A stretch of 64,000 bases of DNA from Desulfofarcimen acetoxidans DSM 771. GTDB lineage: Bacteria; Bacillota; Desulfotomaculia; Desulfotomaculales; Desulfofarciminaceae. Positions within the stretch are counted from its first letter, which is position 1, and the number at the start of each line of letters is the position of its first letter. Under the pieces are notes generated by a model. The model did no database searches. It was not told the origin of the DNA and saw nothing but the letters and a program-made list of their open reading frames with translations. Shown here piece after piece: positions 16,405 to 25,590 of this stretch. Location of the stretch: NCBI RefSeq assembly GCF_000024205.1, contig NC_013216.1, positions 496,001 to 560,000 of the forward strand, given 5' to 3'. The position numbers and the translations under genes are program-made.

Positions 16405-18066
16405 TTAGTATTCTTCAACCTCGCCGGTATAAGCATTAACGTATAAATAAGCATTAACGTCTATTTTGACGCGCCATGCGGGTTCCATTATTTGCTGGTC
16501 ATGCATAAAAGATTTACTAAAGTATACTAATTCCGCATCTGTGGGATTAATATCCTTGTTAATTTTGTATATTTTATTAGCATTTCTTTTTGCTTTTTCT
16601 AAAGCCTGCCCGGATGCAATAATATTTTTTATATTATTGTCATTACCTTTTGCTTCTGCGTTATTAACTTTTTTGTTTCCGTCATTGCTTTTTATGTCCC
16701 TCCACAATCTATAATAGTTGGATACACCATTTTTGTCTATTAACACCCTTATACTATCGCCATTATACCCATCCACCAGCATACCGTTTATTACACGTTT
16801 GTATTCAACCAGATAACCTATTGTTTCTGGTGTACCGGTAGTATCGTTGAATATATCAATAACCGTTTTTTCCAAGGGCCATATCTTGGAAATAGTGGCA
16901 TCGAATGGCCTTCCTCCATGTACTTTAATAAATTCTTCAGCTTTGCTAATGGCATTATCAGTTCCAAAATTGATTGTTTCTTCTGTAATTTCTTTTGAAT
17001 ATAATACGGCTCCTGATGTATTATATATTTCCAGGTTAGACCCTGACGGCCCTTCAACCAGAAGGTTGCCATTATTATCTTTATTTTTTGCCAGTTTATC
17101 CTTGCCATCAAAAAATTGATTAATAATCGTATCTTCGTCAAGCTCTTCCGGGCTTACATTAAAAGAAGTATTCAAACCATACACATCATTAGTTACTGAG
17201 TTACTTTTTGTCGCATTAAATATTTCTATGGGAGAATGATTGTATTGATACTGGTAAATTACGGGATCCCCGGTGGTGTCTGACGTGACTGTACCTTTAC
17301 CCCAAAGGTAATCCCTGTTATTTTTATGTTCGATTACACCCCAGTTTGTTGCTTGAGTAGCGTTATTAGCGTTTATCCACGAACTCCATATAGTTTGCGG
17401 GCTTGATCCCGCAGCATTTTGAAAAAATCTTTGAGCAACGTAAAGGTCTTGCGGATTACTGGGTGATGAACCCTTATAACCGTAAATACCATGGGCTCTC
17501 CGTGGTGAACCTAACAATGTTTTTGCCCATTGTACACCAGAAGAATCTCTGTTAGCAATACTACAGGCACCCAATATTATCCATTCCAAATCATCATCCC
17601 ATGCCGAATTAGAGCTTTTTGTTCCACTATCATAAGTACTTCCAACATCAGTATAGCTTACTGAGTCTAACTCATCCTTTAACAACATTTCAGAAGGGTA
17701 TGCATGTCCCATAAAGTAGAGCAAATCGCCCTGGTCTGCCTGGGGAACAGTTCCGCTGCCTTGATCTGTAAAATCGCCTAGGGAAACCCCAATCGCAGTT
17801 TTGTCAGTGGGGTTATAATTATCTCCTGTACCATTAGGATTAGGGTCAACCTCATACTGTATTTTTGTCCATCCTAAAGTATCCTGTAAATAGTCATCAA
17901 AATAGTTGGCATCTTCAAAAGTCAAATTAGCGTAAGAATCATAATCTCCAACAGACAATACAGAGAACTCTTTTTTACCATCATCGTCTGTAGCTGCCAA
18001 GGCTACGCCTGTCGAGGAATAAACCCCAAATACTATAACTAAAAACAAAGTTAATATCTTTTTCAT
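16405..18066 (-). CDS. secreted DUF6345-like protein with possible His/Cys dyad and PepSY-like tail
   Basis: 553 residues with a Sec signal peptide cleaved near A-L-A-A (residue 25). The N-terminal domain (about 33-290) resembles DUF6345: after a hydrophobic strand comes M-G-H-A (His121), and later I-I-L-G-A-C-S (Cys168). This His/Cys arrangement recalls clan CD cysteine peptidases (caspase/gingipain-like), which is inference. The C terminus (P-A-W-R-V then Y-V-N-A-Y-T-G-E-V) looks like a PepSY repeat, a domain that often inhibits secreted peptidases. AAGGACGGTG lies upstream of the ATG. A structured leader candidate lies at 18165-18225. Confidence 0.7.
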   Translation of the reverse strand: MKKILTLFLVIVFGVYSSTGVALAATDDDGKKEFSVLSVGDYDSYANLTFEDANYFDDYLQDTLGWTKIQYEVDPNPNGTGDNYNPTDKTAIGVSLGDFTDQGSGTVPQADQGDLLYFMGHAYPSEMLLKDELDSVSYTDVGSTYDSGTKSSNSAWDDDLEWIILGACSIANRDSSGVQWAKTLLGSPRRAHGIYGYKGSSPSNPQDLYVAQRFFQNAAGSSPQTIWSSWINANNATQATNWGVIEHKNNRDYLWGKGTVTSDTTGDPVIYQYQYNHSPIEIFNATKSNSVTNDVYGLNTSFNVSPEELDEDTIINQFFDGKDKLAKNKDNNGNLLVEGPSGSNLEIYNTSGAVLYSKEITEETINFGTDNAISKAEEFIKVHGGRPFDATISKIWPLEKTVIDIFNDTTGTPETIGYLVEYKRVINGMLVDGYNGDSIRVLIDKNGVSNYYRLWRDIKSNDGNKKVNNAEAKGNDNNIKNIIASGQALEKAKRNANKIYKINKDINPTDAELVYFSKSFMHDQQIMEPAWRVKIDVNAYLYVNAYTGEVEEY

Positions 18067-18358
18067 GATTACACCGTCCTTTTATCTTAAACATTATCTT
18101 ACATAGTCTAAAAACTGATATATGTTGATAAAAGCTGTCTATGGTAATATAACACATATAGTGGTTTGGATAGGTCATGCCGGGACTGAGGTTTGCGATG
18201 CCATCTTCGGTTTTGCCTTCAGACCACAATAAACATTATTCACCTCTTTCTACTAATAATCTCTAATTGAGCTATAACCTTTTTGATAGCAACTCCTGAA
18301 CTAAGTAGAATATTGTAATTCTTAATCACCTATAATATACTACTAATAGTGGTTCAGA

Positions 18359-18468
18359 CTAGGTTAATCTGGGTGCACGGCTGGAAGTTGTTCCCGATTT
18401 ACCTACCGAGCCACTATTATTTTTTTCCATTTAGGTGGGCACCGTGGCGATTTTTTATATTGAATCAT
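18359..18468 (-). pseudogene. tiny peptide gene, frameshifted copy
   Basis: Starts ATG 18468 behind a perfect GGAGGTGAT site, reads M-I-Q-Y-K-K and P-P-K, then loses one base relative to the intact copy at 42101-42211 and stops at 18403. If the frame is restored, the remainder (N-S-G-S-V-G-K-S-G-T-T) aligns with the intact peptide to a matching TAG at 18359. DNA similarity continues past the stop. Several of the differences are third-position changes. Confidence 0.65.
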
Positions 18469-18666
18469 ATTATCACCTCCTCACTTTAAGAAAATAATTT
18501 AAAAACCACCCCCTTATAATATAAGATAAAAAAGAAGTAGGTTTTGTTTCAAAAATTTTCTCATTTTTTTCGACATTTGTTCTTATTGATCGACAATTTT
18601 TACTACAGGAATTGCTAAAATATCGTCGAATACCATAGAAAGTAGTTATAGTGAGGCGATATTACC

Positions 18667-19194
18667 TTGATTAATAAATATAGTAAAATTATTTTTACCC
18701 TTTACTACAAGGTTGCATATAATGCTGCATATTTTTACTGTGGAGATAAATATATAGCCGAAGAAGCAGCTCAAGAGGCTATTTTAAAAGCCATACAGAA
18801 TATACATCAACTAAGGGATCCAAATAAAATTGAACCTTGGATTAAAAAAATTGCTATAAATAATACTATTACACTTTTCAGAAAACACAAAAAGGTTCTT
18901 AGTTTAGAAAATTCAATGCCAATTTCGGATTCACAAGATAATTTACCAGAATACTTTATAGACTCACAGGAAACGTTAAACGCTGTTAGAATGGCTATTG
19001 ATTCCCTTAATCCTGTAATGAAACAAGTGATTTATCTCCGTTTCTATGAAGAAATGAAAATAAAAGATATTTCTTTAATGCTTAAAAAGCCGGAAAACAC
19101 CATTAGAACTATAATTCATAGAGGTAAAATTTCAATTAAGAAAAAGTTAATAAGTGAAGGGTATTTAGAATTAAAAGAAGGGGGTATCAAATAA
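18667..19194 (+). CDS. ECF-type RNA polymerase sigma factor
   Basis: 175 residues from a TTG start. Region 2 reads A-E-E-A-A-Q-E-A-I-L-K-A with I-E-P-W-I-K-K-I-A after it; region 4 (about 105-165) is a helix-turn-helix with L-R-F-Y-E-E-M-K-I-K-D-I and E-N-T-I-R-T-I-I-H-R-G. It fits a SigV/SigW-like ECF factor controlling a small surface-stress regulon. The stop overlaps the next gene's start (TAATG), so the pair is co-translated. The secreted protein gene downstream on the other strand is a possible target. Confidence 0.9.
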   Translation: MINKYSKIIFTLYYKVAYNAAYFYCGDKYIAEEAAQEAILKAIQNIHQLRDPNKIEPWIKKIAINNTITLFRKHKKVLSLENSMPISDSQDNLPEYFIDSQETLNAVRMAIDSLNPVMKQVIYLRFYEEMKIKDISLMLKKPENTIRTIIHRGKISIKKKLISEGYLELKEGGIK

Positions 19195-19946
19195 TGGGTA
19201 ACCATAGGCCCCATGAATATACCTCTGTTGATGAACTTATAAAAAAAGCACTTCAACAACGGGCAGAAAATGATAATGACATTGATTTAGATGAAGCGTG
19301 GGAGAGCTTTAATAAAAAATATTATATAAAAAAACAAAAACCGTTTTTAAAATTAGCAGTTGCTTGTTTAATTTGTTCAATATTGGGAGCATCAATACTT
19401 ATTATTCCTACAGAAGGAGGGGCTTTCGGCAGTAAGTTATTTAATAATATTAAATTATTCTTAAGTGGAAAAGTTCAATCTACAGAAATATCTTTTAACT
19501 CACCTGGCAAAAAAGAAAATACGGAGAACTACCTGAATCCAGATGTTCTTCGTATTTTACAAGATATTCCTTACAATATATTACTACCTGTTGAAATGAT
19601 GGGTTTTTATAAGATAAAAGAAGTAGATACAAACAATTTGGGCAATTCTACGGAAGTTACCATCCTTCTGACAAGGGGTACCTCAGAACCAATCACTATT
19701 ACTGAAATCAACACAACTAAAGGTTTTCGCCAAGGGAACTCCTTCGATACCGAGGATGCTACAATGAAGAATATTAATATTAAAGGTCAAGAAGCTACAT
19801 TAATCCAGTATAAAAATAATATTTATTGTTTATCTTGGATAGATAATGATATATTCATTTCCATCGAAGGAAATATCCCCATTGATGACATTTTAATGCT
19901 GGCTAACTCAATGAAAAGATTATCTACTCAACCCAATAAGCTGTAG
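19194..19946 (+). CDS. membrane-anchored anti-sigma-like protein with DUF4367 domain
   Basis: 250 residues: a cytoplasmic N terminus of about 55 residues, one membrane helix (about 57-77), and an extracytoplasmic domain ending in a DUF4367-like module (G-Q-E-A-T-L-I-Q-Y and I-S-I-E-G). This topology and the overlap with the ECF gene make it the likely cognate anti-sigma factor, releasing sigma when the outer domain senses a signal. It lacks a clear zinc (ZAS) motif. The last 23 bases overlap the convergent gene. Confidence 0.8.
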   Translation: MGNHRPHEYTSVDELIKKALQQRAENDNDIDLDEAWESFNKKYYIKKQKPFLKLAVACLICSILGASILIIPTEGGAFGSKLFNNIKLFLSGKVQSTEISFNSPGKKENTENYLNPDVLRILQDIPYNILLPVEMMGFYKIKEVDTNNLGNSTEVTILLTRGTSEPITITEINTTKGFRQGNSFDTEDATMKNINIKGQEATLIQYKNNIYCLSWIDNDIFISIEGNIPIDDILMLANSMKRLSTQPNKL

Positions 19947-20358
19947 TTTGAGAGGTATTTGTTTCTGTTAAGTTACCTTTATCAGCCCGGTGATAACAAT
20001 ATGTTCTATAATAACATCCTTTTTCTACAGTAATTGTACCGCTAACATTGCAGGAAGAAGTATTACTTCCACTGTTAGTCCAACTCTTTACATTAACCCA
20101 TTCTGTGGAAGTCTGCTTCTGCAAATATACCGTTGTAGTAATTTTATCAACAGTACTGTAAGTTGTTGTTTTTCCGGAAACACTGATTAAGCCATCTTCA
20201 CTATCAATAAAATAACATTTTGTTAACGCTAAGTAACTGTAAGTCTGTGGTGTAATAATACCCTTTGACTCAATTTCCTGGGCCAGAATGGGTTGTCCTA
20301 AAGCAAAGAATACTAACCCAACTAAAACTATTGCCATTGATTTTAAGCTTTTCATCAT
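19924..20358 (-). CDS. small secreted protein, DUF6147-like
   Basis: 144 residues with a signal peptide cleaved after I-L-A-Q (about residue 27). The mature part is Ser/Thr-rich beta-strand-like sequence (V-Y-L-Q-K then W-V-N-V-K-S-W-T) resembling the DUF6147 family of Clostridia. Four cysteines in the mature region (C-Y-F, S-C-N, C-Y-Y, Y-C-Y) could form disulfides. AAGGAGGAGTA precedes the ATG. It converges on the anti-sigma gene with a short overlap. Confidence 0.7.
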   Translation of the reverse strand: MMKSLKSMAIVLVGLVFFALGQPILAQEIESKGIITPQTYSYLALTKCYFIDSEDGLISVSGKTTTYSTVDKITTTVYLQKQTSTEWVNVKSWTNSGSNTSSCNVSGTITVEKGCYYRTYCYHRADKGNLTETNTSQTTAYWVE

Positions 20359-20555
20359 ATTACTACTCCTCCTTAAATGTATTTTATTACTAGATAAAGA
20401 TATCCACCATTTTGTTTCAAAAAATAAAAAGATTTTTAGTTAACATAACGTACTGAGACGATGTTAACCCGCTTTATTCCTCCTTAAGAAACGATTACAG
20501 GTGGGGTTTAGAGGATAATCACATATAAAAAAAAACAGGGGACAATAACAAATTG

Positions 20556-20862
20556 CTATTGTGACAGAGCCGCTATTCTTAAGGCATCAAGATAACCGGA
20601 TAAATCTGAAGTAGGGTGCCCCCCACCCAAAAGCTGTCCGAGTGTTATCCTAACTAACTCCTCACTAAAAGTACCGTAAGTTCGCCAGACAGTGTGAATG
20701 GTTAAGCGATCATGGGCATCAATGGATCTTTTGAGCAACACCCCTAAAAGATGCGTAAAACCATCTACATCAAATTCCTGCTGATTATCAGATACTCCAA
20801 ACTTCTCTGGCGGTGGCGAAAACTTTAGCAAAGCAGTCTTAACCTGTTCTTTTTTAGCCTTG
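20556..20862 (-). pseudogene. unrecognised gene, 5' end cut off
   Basis: A minus-strand frame of about 100 codons ending at 20556 (G-Y-L-D-A-L-R-I-A-A-L-S-Q). It stays open to about 20862, exactly where the opuAC copy begins on the other strand, so the 5' part was lost when that segment arrived. I recognise no domain. Confidence 0.45.
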
Positions 20863-21082
20863 CGGCAGTAGTGACTCCAAAGATGGTCAAAGAAATGTCA
20901 GTGTTAAAGAAAAATTTAATGGTGAGATTATTGGTATCGAGCTTGGTGCCGGTTTGATGAAGAAAACTGAACAAGCTATTAAGGATTATGGTCTTGATTT
21001 TACTCTTCGTGATAGCAGTAGTGCAGGTATGTCTGCTACTCTAGCCAATAAAATTAAGAATAAGGAATGGGTTATAGTAACT
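20860..21082 (+). pseudogene. opuAC second copy, left fragment
   Basis: Nearly identical to 31158-31380 of the intact opuAC gene, starting at the Cys-Gly-Ser lipobox region; I see only one or two base differences over about 220 bp. The signal peptide coding part is missing. It is interrupted at TAACT (21078-21082) by the IS21-family element. Confidence 0.9.
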
Positions 21083-21305
21083 TGGATATACCGTTGCGAT
21101 GAAACCGCAGTTCCGGAATAACGGAAACCGTCAGTCCGGAACTGGGAAACCGCCATTAATGTTGATATTAGTATTTCTGTGCGGTAGAGTCACAGTTCCG
21201 GTGTGACGTTAACTACCTATTTGGGAATACTGGGCTACTACTATCTACCCAACTTGGTTTTTTTGGTTTTAGTTATTGTTATGGTCGTTTTTTTAAAGTA
21301 GCAGT

Positions 21306-21395
21306 GGCTGTGGGCAGTGTGGATAACGCGAAGCGTTATCCAAGCCTTGTGCGTCAACCCGAAGGGTTGTCCACAGGGCGGCACTGTCCACAGCC
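21306..21395. other. cloverleaf-like nested inverted repeats in the IS21 left region
   Basis: Outer arms 21306-21319 and 21382-21395 (13 of 14 pair) enclose two perfect GAA-loop hairpins: GGATAACGC/GCGTTATCC (21321-21341) and CAACCC/GGGTTG (21355-21369). It lies in the ~430 bp non-coding part of the element downstream of istB and could be a terminator cluster, transposase site or small RNA. Confidence 0.55.
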
Positions 21396-21514
21396 TAACG
21401 CAAGGACTAAGAGGCGGCTAAATGATTCTGGTTCTTGCGTTGCGCGCCAATGGCATGGAACCTCGCGCGGGTGGCTCTAATTCGTCATGTTTCACACCGC
21501 CCTTTAGTTCTTAC

Positions 21515-22291
21515 TTATTCACTAAGCATTTTATCTAAACCGTAAACCTCACGCATGGAAACGTCTTTCGCCGGATCAATGCTTTCGATATTGATTTTAT
21601 ATGCATCATGAACGATACGATCCAGTATGGCATCCGCCAGCGGGCCATCGCTACCACCGAGCTGCTCATACCAACCATCTAATCTGTATTGTGAGCAGAA
21701 GATGGTGGAGGATTTCTTCCTGCGGCGATGTAATAATTCGAAGATGTCTTTACGCTCATTTTCATTTGGTTTTAACAGTAACCATTCATCTATAATCAGT
21801 AATAATGGATTAGCGTATTTCGCCATGACCTTTTTGTAGGTGCCTTCATTCCTTGCTATTTCAAGGTCAATTAGAAGGTCAGGGAGCCTTACATACCTTG
21901 TCGTATAATGCTGTTTGCAGGCTTCCATACCAAAAGCGCAGGCCATATATGTTTTACCGCTACCTGTGGCGCCGGTAATGAAAATATTACGGTATTCTGT
22001 GATATATTCACAGGTGCCCAGCCTGACGATAAGCTGCTTGTTTAGCTTGCGTCCGGATGTATAATCAATGTCCATGACACTGGCACCTGGCTGATCAAAA
22101 TCAGCATTCCGGATCAGTCGTTTTAAACGGTTATTTTTTCGGTTGCTGTATTCTATGTCCACTAGCATGCCAAACCGATCCTCAAAAGGAACATCCTTCA
22201 TTTTGGCATCAGTCAACTGATTGCGGAAAGAGTTGGACATGGCGGTCAAGCGCATTTCAATTAATTTATCAATAGTACTTTGGTTTGTCAT
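21515..22291 (-). CDS. istB: IS21 transposition helper ATPase IstB
   Basis: 258 residues, full length. AAA+ Walker A G-A-T-G-S-G-K-T-Y at about residue 105 and Walker B L-L-L-I-I-D-E-W. The C-terminal R-I-V-H-D-A-Y region is standard. IstB assists IstA by binding and bending target DNA. It appears intact, unlike istA just upstream on the same strand, so the element could act only if IstA were supplied elsewhere. Confidence 0.95.
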   Translation of the reverse strand: MTNQSTIDKLIEMRLTAMSNSFRNQLTDAKMKDVPFEDRFGMLVDIEYSNRKNNRLKRLIRNADFDQPGASVMDIDYTSGRKLNKQLIVRLGTCEYITEYRNIFITGATGSGKTYMACAFGMEACKQHYTTRYVRLPDLLIDLEIARNEGTYKKVMAKYANPLLLIIDEWLLLKPNENERKDIFELLHRRRKKSSTIFCSQYRLDGWYEQLGGSDGPLADAILDRIVHDAYKINIESIDPAKDVSMREVYGLDKMLSE

Positions 22292-22297
22292 AGATGT

Positions 22298-23824
22298 TTA
22301 CCTCCTGTAATAGCCGGCACCTCTTGTAATGCCGTAGTTATTGTGTGTGGTTTCCGGTTTAACCGGTTCACTTGGTGACTTGTCCTGCCCAGTGGTAAGG
22401 ATGTTTTTAATACTCTTATAACTGGGGGTGGCTGTATAGGAAAGTGCCTTATTGCAGGCGGCTTCCAGACGCTCGACTGAATATTTGTCAGCCAGCTTTA
22501 AAAGCCCCATACAGCTTTTGTAAGTCTGCTGTTCCACACGTTTGGAGGTAAGTATGGCATCTACTACTTGATGCGTATTGCTTCCCATTTGCGGAAACGA
22601 TCGCCGTTCCATTCCAGATATTTCTGGTGGTCTTCCGGCATGTGTTCTACTATGGTGCTGTACTGCCCTTTGCGTCCGTAAAGACGGCGATGGGAGGCTA
22701 TGCGGTTTTGGTTATAGAAAATTTCAATTGTTTTATCTGTTATCCTGACGTTAACCTTACGTTTTATATATTCGTAAGGGGCCGAGTATAGCATTCCGCC
22801 GACGGATATGTGATAATTGAACTGAACGGTGACTTCTTTCCATTCGGCCAGTTCATAAGGGGTAGCAGGTAATGGCGCCAGTAATGGCAGTTCTTCGTCG
22901 CGGAAGAGACTTAACCGGCTGCCCTCTTTCTTTTGGAAAGGCCGGGCGTTGAAGGCCTCCAACTTCTCCCGAATAGCGCGATTTAATTCAGACAGTGAAA
23001 AGAACTGTTCATTTCTCATCGCGGCGGTAATCCATGTGGATATATTGCCTACAGAACCCTCTACGTTTGGCTTATCTTTGGGTTTTCTAACCCTGGCAGG
23101 AATGATGGCAGTACCGTAGTGTTCGGCCATCTCGTGGTAAACGGCATTTAACTGCTGATTGTACCAGCCACCTTTATGTATCACGGCAGTTTTGTAGTTG
23201 TCGGATACAAGGATTTTGGCTACGCCGCCAAAATACTCATACATGTGAACATGGGCGGTTATAAAGGCCTGCTGTTTTTCATTAATGAAGGCTTCCACAT
23301 AAGCATATTGGCTATAGGTAATAACCCCGACAAACAAATGGACATCAATAATTTCACCAGTATCAGGATCTATGATGTGTGCAGGGTCGCCTGCCCAATC
23401 TACCTCCACCTGTTCACCCGGTTTACGCCCAATATGCATGGTTGCACGGAGTTTCTGCTCATCCTGCTGAATGTAATAGCAGAACTGGGAATACATGAGC
23501 GGCTCCTCACCGTTAAGGCGGCAATCTTCCATGTATTCCGTCCATAGGAGCTTTTTGCTGACTCCGTTTTTGAGCAGCTCTTTGCGGATATAGTTCAGGT
23601 CAGGCATACGTTTTTTGACGTTTTCCTGCCTTGTCTTGTGGAACAGGATTCCTTCTAATAACAGCGTCAGTTTGATTGTCATCTAATGGCCAGGAAATAT
23701 TTAATTCCTTTGCTCTATTGATGACCCGGTTGACCGTTTTCTTTGAAACACTGCTACTGTAAGCAATGTTCTGCTGACTAAATCCCAAGCTATGAAGCCT
23801 AAGGATTTCTCGGTACTTGGTCAC
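22298..23824 (-). pseudogene. istA: IS21 transposase IstA, two frameshifts
   Basis: The transposase is spread over three frames. The N-terminal helix-turn-helix (L-G-F-S-Q-Q-N-I-A) runs from 23824; near 23660 the reading must shift to the central frame carrying the DDE catalytic core (E-V-D-W-A-G-D, L-V-S-D-N-Y-K, K-P-N-V-E-G). Near 22585 it shifts again to the C-terminal frame (V-E-Q-Q-T-Y-K-S-C-M-G-L-L-K-L-A). At the second break a few residues also seem deleted. No full-length protein can be made, barring sequencing error. Confidence 0.88.
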
Positions 23825-23991
23825 TTAAAATGACCCCCTTCAAATGTATTTACATCATATTTATGATGCATAAATACATTATAAAGGAAGTTTCATTTGC
23901 GGTTTCCGCTACCGGAATAACGGTTTCCTTTCAGCCGGTATGACGGTTTCCTACAACCGGACAGGTGGTGTAATATCGCCCGGAATACTCA

Positions 23992-24400
23992 TAACTGGTT
24001 GGACACCACACTGGAAATGGGCAGCTTATGATTTAAAATATCTTGAAGATCCTAAAAAAGTTTTTGGTGAAGAGGAACATATTTCGACTATTGCACGTAA
24101 AGGATTAGCAGAAGATAAGCCGGAAGCTTATAAAATATTGGACAATTTCCACTGGACTCTGGATGATATGCAGACTGTTATGTTAGATGTTCATGAGGGT
24201 ATGAGTTCGGACGATGCTGCTAAAAAGTGGATTGCTGCGCACCGGGATAAAGTTGTTGAATGGACTAAAGATGTAGATAAGTCTGCTGCTGCATGAAAAA
24301 CAGTTAAGTTAGGTTATGTTGAGTGGGATTCTGAAATTGCCAGTACACATATTGTTAAAAATGTAATGCAGGACTTAGGATTCAAAGCTGAAATTACTCC
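23992..24400 (+). pseudogene. opuAC second copy, right fragment
   Basis: Continues the opuAC copy after the IS21 element from the T-G-W-T-P-H-W codons, matching about 31376-31785 with few differences. One change turns GGA into a TGA stop at 24294. Homology ends at about 24400, where repeat R copy 2 begins. The copy was therefore already dead or died after insertion. Confidence 0.9.
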
Positions 24401-24476
24401 GATATTTTACCGGAGCCAGACCCCGGTAAAATATCGGAAAGAACGATTTTCTCTTTTCAAATTTTTTCAAGCACTT
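24398..24476 (+). repeat. dispersed structured repeat R, copy 2
   Basis: The 5' module is absent; hairpin 1 is extended to a perfect 16-bp stem, TCCGATATTTTACCGG (24398-24413) with its complement (24423-24438). The second, terminator-like hairpin and T run follow. It truncates the opuAC copy. Confidence 0.85.
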
Positions 24477-24651
24477 ATATAATAGTGGTTCTTTTGGGGG
24501 TAGATTACAAGCTCTATATATGAGATATTTGCAAGATTTTGGTTGTTGTGTTATCATAACTCTTTTTAGCCTGAAACATACTTTAATAAGCTCAAGCATT
24601 AAGTTAGCCTCGGTTTATTAGATTGATATAATGGGCCACACTTATGCTTTT

Positions 24652-25262
24652 TCACCTATCACCAGAATGGCTTATTTTTTCTGGCGGGCGGCTCGTTTTT
24701 TTTTTGACAATCACAGTCTTCTTATAATTTTTTATAAAGGAAAAAATTATAAGAAAAAACAGAAATCCTATTATAGCCCCTGTAGTATTTAAAATAATGT
24801 CATCTATATCAGTAACCCTGTATGTACATCCGATTACAAAAGATATAAATGCTTGAAGCAATTCTACTGCAACAGATGAAAAAAACTAACGAAAATAACC
24901 TTATAAAAAGTTGACATCTTATTAAATACTAGAGGAATTAAGAATCCCATAGGCATAAACAAAACCATATTCCCTATAATCTGCCTATATATTACTGAAG
25001 TGCTATTGCTTTTTATCATGCTATTTATATCTTGAAAAGGAATGAAGTTGTTTTTTAGGAGCTCTAATTCTGCATACTCTGCTATTACTTCTTTTTGTAT
25101 TGGTATTGGAAATAATGTTATAGAAATCATACCAATTATATAGGTATAAAAGAAAATAATTACAATGTGTCTATAAAAAGATATTTGTTTTTTAATCCCA
25201 ACTTTTAAGATAAGAATATAAAAAAATACTGATATTAGTTTAAAAAAGCTCGCATCAAGCAT
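24652..25262 (-). pseudogene. second VanZ-like gene, frameshifted
   Basis: Two adjacent frames together make one VanZ-like membrane protein: the N-terminal part to about 24880 (N-M-V-L-F-M-P-M-G-F) and the C-terminal part (Y-R-V-T-D-I-D-D-I-I-L-N-T-T-G-A). Both halves of the family signature are present. The break lies in a run of seven A/T at 24878-24884, where a single-base slip would restore V-E-L-L-Q-A-F. Either a recent mutation or a homopolymer error. It is only distantly similar to the VanZ-like protein at 5626. Confidence 0.78.
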
Positions 25263-25290
25263 TTAACCTCTCCAATAGTTGTAATAATTT

Positions 25291-25418
25291 TGGTAAGTAT
25301 TTAACAAAGGTCTGACCCTCATGAGTAAGATTTAGTAATTGAAATTATTTTATCGGAGCCAGACCCCGGTAAAAATTTGGAAAGAATGATTTTCTCTTTT
25401 TAAATTTTTTCGAGCATT
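25291..25418 (+). repeat. dispersed structured repeat R, copy 3
   Basis: Full-length like copy 1. In hairpin 1 a C-to-T change in the left arm turns a C-G pair into a T-G wobble; in hairpin 2 a C-to-T change also leaves a wobble pair. The GGTCTG/CAGACC complementarity is kept, one base shorter. Confidence 0.85.
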
Positions 25419-25419
25419 A

Positions 25420-25590
25420 CTATTCATTTTTTTGAAAAGGATCCGGGTTATTATAACTAGCTATAAAATGAGTTTCCGGGGAAATCTTCTTATAGTATCC
25501 TTCTATCCAAGTACTATAATATTGTATGTTTTTATCCTCTTCTGTAACCCAGATTTCGCATTTAGAGATTTTTGAATTAGAAATTGCTAC
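25420..25590 (-). pseudogene. C-terminal fragment of a small protein, cut by an insertion sequence
   Basis: A minus-strand frame of about 57 codons (C-E-I-W-V-T-E-E-D-K then F-I-A-S-Y-N-N-P-D) runs from the edge of the IS1634-like element to a stop at 25420. It could be the tail of the lipoprotein gene whose start lies on the other side of the element (27543-27866). I recognise no family. Confidence 0.4.

Larger units (their letters stand above)
21083..23991 (-). mobile_element. IS21-family insertion sequence in the opuAC copy
   Basis: About 2.9 kb, bounded by a 5-bp direct repeat TAACT (21078-21082 and 23992-23996). Ends are TG...CA: TGGATATACCG at the left matches the complement of the right end, TGAGTATTCCG, in 8 of 11 positions. 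It contains istB and a broken istA on the minus strand. Multiple CGGAA/TTCCG-type subterminal motifs occur at both ends (about 21110-21200 and 23905-23985), as expected for transposase binding sites. Confidence 0.9.

Noticed and set aside
23176..23547. Plus-strand frame across istA as a separate gene
   Set aside because: It lies opposite the DDE core of the transposase, has no ribosome site and no recognisable domain.
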